A DNA stretch of 64,000 nt from Bog-532 sp963830385 (GTDB taxonomy: Bacteria > Actinomycetota > Actinomycetes > Streptosporangiales > Streptosporangiaceae), in NCBI GenBank assembly GCA_963830385.1, contig CAWHMD010000008.1, forward strand, positions 558,001 to 622,000, written 5' to 3'. Of this stretch, positions 58,289 to 64,000 are shown one piece after another (the stretch's first letter is position 1; each line of letters starts with the position of its first letter). The notes beneath the pieces are model-generated. The model had not been told where the DNA came from. It ran no database searches and worked only from the letters and a program-made list of their open reading frames with translations. A program made the translations under genes and the position numbers.

Positions 58289-58663
58289 CTAGATGTTGAA
58301 CCCGAGGGCGCGCAGCTGCTCGCGGCCGTCCTCGGTGATGTGCTCCGGGCCCCACGGCGGCAGCCACACCCAGTTGATGCGGAAGTCGTTGACCACGCCC
58401 TCCAGGGCTTCGCGGGCCTGGTCCTCGATCACGTCCGTGAGCGGGCAGGCCGCGCTGGTCAGCGTCATGTCGATGGAGACGTTGCGGTCGCCGTCCAGGG
58501 TCACGCCGTAGACCAGGCCGAGGTCGACGACGTTGATCCCGAGCTCGGGGTCGACCACGTCGCGGAGCGCCTCGAGGATGTCCTCGTTCTCTTCGGTCGG
58601 GGCCAGCGGGGCGCCTTCGGCCGGCGTCTCGGTCTGCGGGGTTTCAGTCGTGTTCTCGGTCAT
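58289..58663 (-). CDS. sufT: SufT/MIP18-family (DUF59) iron-sulfur assembly factor
   Basis: A 124-residue protein: an acidic, Thr/Glu/Pro-rich leader (about 1-25), then EDILEALRDVVDPELGINVVDLGLVYGV, MTLTSAACPLTDVIEDQAREAL (conserved Cys near 74) and WVWLPPWGPEHITEDGREQLRALGF. It helps deliver or mature 4Fe-4S clusters. ATG 58663 overlaps the sufU stop (ATGA). Last gene of the suf operon. Confidence 0.9.
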   Translation of the reverse strand: MTENTTETPQTETPAEGAPLAPTEENEDILEALRDVVDPELGINVVDLGLVYGVTLDGDRNVSIDMTLTSAACPLTDVIEDQAREALEGVVNDFRINWVWLPPWGPEHITEDGREQLRALGFNI

Positions 58664-59127
58664 GATGGGAGTCCCGTTTCTTCTTCGAGGGCCTGGCTGG
58701 TGGCGTCCTTCCAGGCCATCCAGCCGAGCAGCGCGCATTTGATCCGGGCCGGGTACTTGGACACGCCGGCGAACGCCACCGCGTCCTCCAGCACGTTCTC
58801 GTCCGGCTCGGCGGTGCCCTTGGACTGCATGAGCTCAAGGAACTCCTGCGAGATCGCCATCGCCTCGCTCACCGGCTTGCCGATGACCAGGTCGGTCATG
58901 ATCGACGCGCTGGCCTGGCTGATTGAGCAGCCGAGAGCGTCGTACGACACGTCGGTGACCACCGGCCCGCCGTCGGCGTCCTTGAGGCTCACCCGCAAGG
59001 TGACCTCGTCGCCGCAGGTCGGGTTGACGTGGTGCACTTCGGCGTCGTACGGGTCCCGCAGCCCCTTGTGGTGGGGGTTGCGGTAGTGGTCCAGGATGAT
59101 CTCCTGGTACAGCGACTGGATCTGCAT
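58660..59127 (-). CDS. sufU: SUF system scaffold/sulfur relay protein SufU
   Basis: A 155-residue protein with the zinc ligands expected of SufU: Cys38 and Asp40 (NPTCGDEV), Cys67 (LGCSISQASAS) and Cys131 (RIKCALLGW). The longer Cys67-Cys131 spacing distinguishes SufU from IscU. It takes the persulfide from SufS for cluster assembly on SufBCD. It follows sufS after 56 nt and is coupled to sufT. Confidence 0.95.
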   Translation of the reverse strand: MQIQSLYQEIILDHYRNPHHKGLRDPYDAEVHHVNPTCGDEVTLRVSLKDADGGPVVTDVSYDALGCSISQASASIMTDLVIGKPVSEAMAISQEFLELMQSKGTAEPDENVLEDAVAFAGVSKYPARIKCALLGWMAWKDATSQALEEETGLPS

Positions 59128-59183
59128 ATGAGCCCTAGTTGCTTCTTCCCGTGCGTTATTCCCGGTTGGGTCGCTCGTGTCGC

Positions 59184-60449
59184 TCAGGCCACGCCGAAGA
59201 ACTTCTGCGCCTGGCGGATGCCGTCGGCCAGCGCGGCCACTTCCTCGTGGGTGTTGTACAGGTAGAACGAGGCCCGGGTGCTGGCCTGCACGCCGAGCTT
59301 GCGGTGCAGCGGCCAGGCGCAGTGATGCCCGGCCCGCACCGCGATGCCGAGCTCGTCCAAGACCTGGCTGACGTCGTGCGGGTGCACCCCGTCAACCTCG
59401 AACGAGATCGCGGTGCCGCGGTCGGCGGGCTCGTCCGGGCCGAGGATGCGCAGCCCGTCGATCTCCTTGAGCCGGGTCAGCGCGTCCGCCAGCAGCGCCT
59501 GCTCGTGCTGGTGCACGGCGTCCAGGCCGATCTCGCTCAGGTAGTCGATGGCCGCGTTCAGCCCGGCCGCTTCGGCGATCGGCATCGTGCCGGCCTCGAA
59601 CTTGTGCGGCGGCTGGGCGAAGGTGGAGTGGTCGATCCAGACGGTCTCGATCATCTCGCCGCCGCCCAGGAACGGGGGCATCTCGTCCAGCAGCTCGCGG
59701 CGGCCCCAGAGCACGCCGATGCCGGTCGGGCCGCACAGCTTGTGCCCGGTGAAGCCGACGAAGTCGGCCCCCAGGTCCTGCACGTTGACCGGCATGTGCG
59801 GCACCGACTGGGCCGCGTCGGCCAGCACGAGCGCGCCATGAGCATGTGCTCTATCTGCGATCTGCCGGACCGGGTTGACCGTGCCGAGCACGTTGGACTG
59901 GTGCACCAGCGCGACCAGCTTGGTGCGCTCGTTGATCAGCTCATCGATGGTGGACAGGTCCAGGCGGCCGCCGGGGGTCACCTCGAACCAGCGCAAGGTG
60001 GCGCCGGTCCGCTGGCACAGCAACTGCCAGGGCACCAGGTCGGAGTGGTGCTCCATCTCGGTGACCACGATCTCGTCGCCCGGGCCGAGCCGGAACCGCT
60101 CCGGCGCGGGGAAACCGGCGGACGCGTTGCCCAGCGAGTAGGCGACCAGGTTGATGGCCTCGGAGATGTTCTTGGTGAACACCACCTCGGACTCATCGGT
60201 GGCACCGAGGAAGCTGGCCACCTTGATCCTGGCGCCCTCGTAGGCCTCGGTGGCCTCCTCGGACAGCTGGTGCGTGGCCCGGTGGATGTTGGCGTTGTGC
60301 CGCTCGTAGAAGGTGCTGATCGCGTCGATGACCTGGCGCGGCTTCTGCGAGGTGTTGGCGCTGTCCAGGTAGATCAGCGGCTGGCCGCCCCGGACCTGGC
60401 GGTCCAGGATCGGGAAGTCCTTCCGGATCCTGGCCACGTCGAAGGTCAT
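59184..60449 (-). CDS. sufS: Cysteine desulfurase SufS
   Basis: A 421-residue group II desulfurase. The PLP lysine is in FVGFTGHKLCGPTG, the catalytic cysteine in AVRAGHHCAWPLHRKLG, and YLDSANTSQKPRQVIDA, NIHRATHQLSEEATEAYEGAR and VVTEMEHHSDLVPWQ are family marks. It releases sulfur from cysteine as a persulfide for SufU; it could also feed FdhD. Its ATG overlaps the sufC stop by 4 nt. Confidence 0.95.
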   Translation of the reverse strand: MTFDVARIRKDFPILDRQVRGGQPLIYLDSANTSQKPRQVIDAISTFYERHNANIHRATHQLSEEATEAYEGARIKVASFLGATDESEVVFTKNISEAINLVAYSLGNASAGFPAPERFRLGPGDEIVVTEMEHHSDLVPWQLLCQRTGATLRWFEVTPGGRLDLSTIDELINERTKLVALVHQSNVLGTVNPVRQIADRAHAHGALVLADAAQSVPHMPVNVQDLGADFVGFTGHKLCGPTGIGVLWGRRELLDEMPPFLGGGEMIETVWIDHSTFAQPPHKFEAGTMPIAEAAGLNAAIDYLSEIGLDAVHQHEQALLADALTRLKEIDGLRILGPDEPADRGTAISFEVDGVHPHDVSQVLDELGIAVRAGHHCAWPLHRKLGVQASTRASFYLYNTHEEVAALADGIRQAQKFFGVA

Positions 60450-61243
60450 GAGGCAGTTCCTACTGAGTCCGCGGTGAGAAGAGCCTGCTGCTCCTTGACG
60501 AACTTCTCGTAGCCGTTCTGCTCGAGTTCCTCGGCCAGCTCCTGGCCGCCGCTGCGGACGATCCGGCCGCCCACGAACACGTGCACGAAGTCCGGCTGCA
60601 CGTAACGCAGGATGCGGGTGTAGTGGGTGATCAGCAGCACCCCGTGGCCCTCGCCCGCCCGGAACCGGTTGATGCCCTCGGACACGACCTTGAGCGCGTC
60701 GATGTCCAGGCCGGAGTCGGTCTCGTCCAGCACCGCGATTTTCGGCTGGAGCAGCTCCAGCTGGAGCACCTCGTGCCGCTTCTTCTCGCCGCCGGAGAAA
60801 CCCTCGTTGAGGTTGCGCTCGGCGAACGCCGGGTCGATGGACAGGTCGGCCATCGCCTTGCGCATGTTCTTCATGAAGTCACGCAGCTTGGGCGCCTCGC
60901 CCTGCACCGCGGTGACCGCCGTGCGCAGGAAGTTCGACACCGACACGCCCGGCACCTCGACCGGGTACTGCATGGCCAGGAACAGCCCGGCCCGGGCGCG
61001 GGCGTCCACGCTCATGGCCAGCACGTCCTCGCCGTCCAGGGTGACCGTGCCCGAGGTCACGTGGTACTTGGGGTGGCCGGCGATCGCGTAGGCCAGGGTG
61101 GACTTGCCGGACCCGTTCGGGCCCATGATCGCGTGCGTCTCGCCCGCGTTGACGTCGAGGTCGACGCCGCGCAGGATCTCCCGCTGGGCGCCGGTCGCCT
61201 CCTCGACGTTCACATGCAGGTCGCGGATCTCAAGGGTCGCCAT
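60446..61243 (-). CDS. sufC: SUF system ATPase SufC
   Basis: A 265-residue ABC-type ATPase: MATLEIRDLHVNV, Walker A GPNGSGKST (41-49), AIAGHPKYHVTSGTV, FLAMQYPVEVPGVSVSNFLR, signature GFSGGEKKRHEVLQLELL, Walker B IAVLDETDSGLDIDAL. It drives conformational changes of the SufBCD complex. ATG 61243 is preferred; the longer frame upstream is not conserved. Confidence 0.95.
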   Translation of the reverse strand: MATLEIRDLHVNVEEATGAQREILRGVDLDVNAGETHAIMGPNGSGKSTLAYAIAGHPKYHVTSGTVTLDGEDVLAMSVDARARAGLFLAMQYPVEVPGVSVSNFLRTAVTAVQGEAPKLRDFMKNMRKAMADLSIDPAFAERNLNEGFSGGEKKRHEVLQLELLQPKIAVLDETDSGLDIDALKVVSEGINRFRAGEGHGVLLITHYTRILRYVQPDFVHVFVGGRIVRSGGQELAEELEQNGYEKFVKEQQALLTADSVGTAS

Positions 61244-61278
61244 ATCTGTGTTCTCCAGGAATTTTCTGAAATAAAGGC

Positions 61279-61614
61279 TCAGCTGAGGGCGACGTACACG
61301 TCGCCGTCCTCGGTTTTGACCGGGTAGACCTGAACGGGCTCGGTAGCCGGCGGGCCGGTCGGCACACCGGTCCGCACATCGAAACAGGAGCCGTGCAGCC
61401 AGCACTCGATCGTGTGGTCGTACACGTCGCCCTCGGACAGTGCCACCTCGGCGTGCGAGCAGACGTCGTGCATCGCGTACAGCCCGCCCTCGGCCCGCAC
61501 CACCGCGACCGGGGTGCCTTCCACCTCGACGCCGACCACGCCGTCCTCGGGCACGTCGGCCAGCGCGCAGGCGCGGACGAACTTCTGCTCGCTACCGGAT
61601 CCGGGGGTGGTCAT
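61279..61614 (-). CDS. Rieske 2Fe-2S ferredoxin-like protein in the suf operon
   Basis: A 111-residue protein with Rieske ligands Cys52 and His54 (DVCSHAEVALS) and Cys71 and His74 (IECWLHGSCFD). It belongs to the bacterial Rieske ferredoxin family (non-heme dioxygenase ferredoxin-like). Actinobacterial suf operons regularly carry it between sufD and sufC. It may donate electrons to cluster assembly; this is not proven. Start overlaps the sufD stop by 4 nt. Confidence 0.92.
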   Translation of the reverse strand: MTTPGSGSEQKFVRACALADVPEDGVVGVEVEGTPVAVVRAEGGLYAMHDVCSHAEVALSEGDVYDHTIECWLHGSCFDVRTGVPTGPPATEPVQVYPVKTEDGDVYVALS

Positions 61615-62762
61615 CCCAGCTCCGCCTCGACCACCTTGGCCACGCGGTCGCGGACCTCGCCGACTTCGATCTTGTCCAGCAGCTCACCGAAGTAGCCCCG
61701 GATGACCAGGCGACGGGCCTCCTCATAGGGGATGCCCCGGGCCATCAGGTAGAACAGGTGGATGTCCTCCAGGCGGCCGTTGGCGCTGGCGTGCCCGGCG
61801 CCCAGGATCTCGCCGGTCAGGATCTCCAGGTTCGGCACCGAGTCGGCCCGCGCGTTGTCGGTGAGGACCAGGTTGCGGTTGTACTCGTAGGTGTCGGTGC
61901 CGGTGGCGCTGACCTCGATCAGCACGTCGCCGATCCACACGCTGTGCGCGTCGTCGCCCTGCAGGGCGCCTTTGTACAGCACCCGGCTCTTGCAGTCCGG
62001 CGCGCTGTGCTCGACGAACAGCCGGTGCTCCTGGTGCTGCCCGGCGTCGGTGATGTACAGCCCGTTCAGCTCGGCGTCGCCGCCCCGCCCGGCGTAGGTG
62101 ACCGACGGGACGATCCGGACCAGGTCGCCGCCCAGGGTCACGACCGTGTGCGAGATCTTCGCGTCCTTACCCAGCTGCACGTGATGGTGGGACAGGTGCA
62201 CCGCGTCGTCGGCCCAGTCCTGCAGGCTGACCACGCTCAGCGCGGCGCCGTCGGCCACTACCAGCTCGACGTTGTCGGCGTAGGTGGCGCTGCCGCGGTG
62301 GTCCAGCACCACGGTGGCCCGGGCCATCGGGCCCACCTCGACCACGGTGTGACCGAACGCCACGCCCTCGATGCCCTCGCCGCGGACGGTGATCACGGTC
62401 GGCGCGGAGGTCTCGGCCTCGGCCGGCACGGTGATCACGGTGGCCTCGGCGAACGAGGCGTAAGCGCGGGCGCTGACCCGGTCGGTCGGCACGTACGAGG
62501 CGCCGATCCGGGGGTCACTGCGCAGGGCCTTTTCCGCCTTGACCTCAGGCGCCGCGTCGACCTCGACGGTCACCGAGCCCGCGGGCAGCGGGTCGGCCCC
62601 GTGCAGGCCGCGCAGGCGGCGCAGCGGGGTGAACCGCCACTCCTCCTCGCGGCCGGTCGGGACCTCGAAGTCGGCCGGGTCGTAGGAGGCGTGCTCGTGC
62701 AGGCGGGTAACGGGCGCGTCGGATTCGACGGCGCCCTGAAGCGCCGCCCCTGGGGCCGTCAT
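61611..62762 (-). CDS. sufD: Fe-S cluster assembly protein SufD
   Basis: A 383-residue right-handed beta-helix protein: EEEWRFTPLRRLRG, FGHTVVEVGPMARATVVLDHRGSATYADNVELVV, QHQEHRLFVEHSAPDCKSRVLYKGAL, and the C-terminal GRLEDIHLFYLMARGIPYEEARRLVIRGYF that pairs with SufB. Part of the SufBC2D scaffold. Its ATG shares one base with the sufB stop (TGATG). Confidence 0.95.
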   Translation of the reverse strand: MTAPGAALQGAVESDAPVTRLHEHASYDPADFEVPTGREEEWRFTPLRRLRGLHGADPLPAGSVTVEVDAAPEVKAEKALRSDPRIGASYVPTDRVSARAYASFAEATVITVPAEAETSAPTVITVRGEGIEGVAFGHTVVEVGPMARATVVLDHRGSATYADNVELVVADGAALSVVSLQDWADDAVHLSHHHVQLGKDAKISHTVVTLGGDLVRIVPSVTYAGRGGDAELNGLYITDAGQHQEHRLFVEHSAPDCKSRVLYKGALQGDDAHSVWIGDVLIEVSATGTDTYEYNRNLVLTDNARADSVPNLEILTGEILGAGHASANGRLEDIHLFYLMARGIPYEEARRLVIRGYFGELLDKIEVGEVRDRVAKVVEAELG

Positions 62763-64000
62763 CAGCCGACCGATCCTTCCATCTGGAGCGCGATCAGCCG
62801 GTTGAGCTCGAGCGCGTACTCCATCGGGAGCTCGCGCGCGATCGGCTCGACGAAGCCGCGGACGATGGTGGCCATCGCCTCGTCCTCGGTCATCCCCCGG
62901 CTCATCAGGTAGAACAGCTGGTCTTCGGAGATCTTGGAGACCGACGCCTCGTGGCCCATCTCCACGTCGTCCTCGCGCACGTCCACGTACGGGTAGGTGT
63001 CGCTGCGGCTGATCGTGTCGACCAGCAGCGCGTCGCACTTGACCGTGGACTTGGAGTGCTCGGCGCCCTCCTGCACGTTGACCAGGCCCCGGTAGGAGGT
63101 CCGGCCGCCGCCCCGGGCCACCGACTTGGACACGATCGTGGACGAGGTGTTCGGCGCGCAGTGCACCATCTTGGACCCGGCGTCCTGGTGCTGGCCCTCG
63201 CCCGCGAACGCGATCGACAGCGTCTCGCCCTTGGCGTGCTCACCCATCAGGTAGACGGCCGGGTACTTCATCGTGACCTTGGAGCCGATGTTGCCGTCGA
63301 TCCACTCCATGGTCGCGCCCTGCTCGGCGATGGCCCGCTTGGTGACCAGGTTGTAGACGTTGTTCGACCAGTTCTGGATCGTGGTGTACCGGCAGCGGGC
63401 GTCCTTCTTGACGATGATCTCGACCACCGCCGAGTGCAGCGAGTCCGACTTGTAGATCGGCGCGGTGCAGCCCTCGACGTAGTGCACGTAGGCACCCTCG
63501 TCCACGATGATCAGCGTCCGCTCGAACTGGCCCATGTTCTCGGTGTTGATCCGGAAGTAGGCCTGCAGCGGGATGTCCACGTGCACGCCCTTCGGCACGT
63601 AGATGAACGAGCCGCCGGACCACACGGCCGTGTTCAGCGCGGCGAACTTGTTGTCGCCGGGCGGGATCACGGTGCCGAAATACTCCTGGAACAGCTCGGG
63701 GTGCTCGCGCAGCGCCGTGTCGGTGTCGAGGAAGATGACGCCCTTCTCCTCGAGGTCCTCACGGATCTTGTGGTAGACGACCTCGGACTCGTACTGGGCC
63801 GCCACCCCGGCGATCAGCCGCTGCTTCTCGGCCTCGGGGATGCCCAGCTTGTCGTAGGTGTTCTTGATGTCTTCCGGAAGGTCGTCCCAGCTTTCGGCCT
63901 GCTTCTCGGTCGACCGGACGAAGTACTTGATGTTGTCGAAGTCGATCTCGGACAGGTCGGCGCCCCAGGTCGGGAGCGGCTTGCGCCCGAACATGCGCAG
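62762..64000 (-). CDS. sufB: Fe-S cluster assembly protein SufB (5' end outside window)
   Basis: 413 codons of SufB, open through base 64000. The methionine at 63994 (RMFGRKPLPTWGADLSEIDFDNIKYF) aligns with the interior of SufB, so the real start, about 65 codons further, is outside. Seen are ALNTAVWSGGSFIYVPKGVHVDIPLQAYFRIN (in pieces), YVHYVEGCTAPIY, HCAPNTSSTIVSKSVARGGGRTSYRGLV (Cys for cluster assembly), ALLVDTISRSDTYPYVDV and DQLFYLMSRGMTEDEAMATIVRGF. First suf gene visible; a sufR-type regulator may lie beyond the edge. Confidence 0.95.
   Translation of the reverse strand: MRMFGRKPLPTWGADLSEIDFDNIKYFVRSTEKQAESWDDLPEDIKNTYDKLGIPEAEKQRLIAGVAAQYESEVVYHKIREDLEEKGVIFLDTDTALREHPELFQEYFGTVIPPGDNKFAALNTAVWSGGSFIYVPKGVHVDIPLQAYFRINTENMGQFERTLIIVDEGAYVHYVEGCTAPIYKSDSLHSAVVEIIVKKDARCRYTTIQNWSNNVYNLVTKRAIAEQGATMEWIDGNIGSKVTMKYPAVYLMGEHAKGETLSIAFAGEGQHQDAGSKMVHCAPNTSSTIVSKSVARGGGRTSYRGLVNVQEGAEHSKSTVKCDALLVDTISRSDTYPYVDVREDDVEMGHEASVSKISEDQLFYLMSRGMTEDEAMATIVRGFVEPIARELPMEYALELNRLIALQMEGSVG

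Noticed and set aside
1..64000. tRNA, rRNA, CRISPR, IS or prophage features
   Set aside because: No cloverleaf with CCA-type acceptor, no regularly spaced long repeats, no transposase, integrase or phage gene was seen on either strand.

Overview
This is a high-GC (roughly 70% by eye) chromosomal segment of an actinobacterium. The main indications are strong G/C bias at third codon positions, FdhD, a primary-type sigma factor, a menaquinone (men) locus, an actinobacterial-type SUF cluster, DUF3040, DUF3037/HipA-like and Rv2578c-type proteins, and many leaderless genes in which a TANNNT -10 box sits 6-8 nt before ATG/GTG. It looks like a soil or saprophytic genus with a large genome; I cannot name the genus. 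I see no rRNA, tRNA, CRISPR array, insertion sequence or phage genes.

Layout. 1-3135: a sugar or cyclitol oxidoreductase (cut by the window edge) and a TIM-barrel isomerase, divergent from a LacI regulator. 3321-7363: TfoX-like protein, a 600-bp gene-free stretch with an inverted repeat, a methyltransferase, a DHA2-type exporter and an FmdB zinc ribbon. 7445-10820: a translationally coupled circularly permuted ATP-grasp / alpha-E / transglutaminase operon. 10817-16943: a lipoprotein, membrane proteins, Crp- and MarR-type regulators, an EmrB-type exporter and DUF3040/DUF3037 genes. 16940-18812: a HipA-like kinase gene divergent from an SPL-like radical SAM gene that carries a LexA-type box. 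19576-25638: a cysteine-dioxygenase-like cupin and the men genes F, D, C and E, with menD frameshifted. 25780-31977: a primary-like sigma factor with a clear terminator, GNAT, LysR/MFS, fdhD, and an ECF sigma factor next to a small secreted protein.

32302-43444 is a carbohydrate locus: SMP-30 lactonase, GH5 and GH3 glycosidases, SDR dehydrogenase, ThuA-like protein, a LacI regulator, and a CUT1-type sugar importer (binding protein plus two permeases, no ATPase). The first permease reads through only if two frame changes are allowed. Similar CGAAA/TTTCG palindromes lie at several of these promoters. The gene set suggests import of a glucoside, hydrolysis by GH5/GH3, and oxidation of the sugar to lactone (SDR) and then to acid (SMP-30). 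The convergent 43460-46244 operon is a complete SsuABC/TauABC-type importer. 46410-58173 holds a lipoprotein, sulfotransferase, ABC exporter, enoyl-CoA hydratase, small HTH protein, ABC-F protein, SseB-like protein, two methyltransferases, a winged-helix protein, and an ECF42-type sigma factor coupled to a YciI/DGPF protein. 58289-64000 is the sufB-sufD-Rieske-sufC-sufS-sufU-sufT operon on the minus strand; sufB runs off the right edge.

The most interesting points are the LexA box on the SPL-like gene, the shared operator-like palindromes of two LacI regulators, the uncharacterised ATP-grasp/alpha-E/transglutaminase operon, the widespread leaderless starts (including an 18-codon ORF), convergent genes whose stop codons interlock in CTAG, and three one-base frame disruptions of the same sign in otherwise intact genes.
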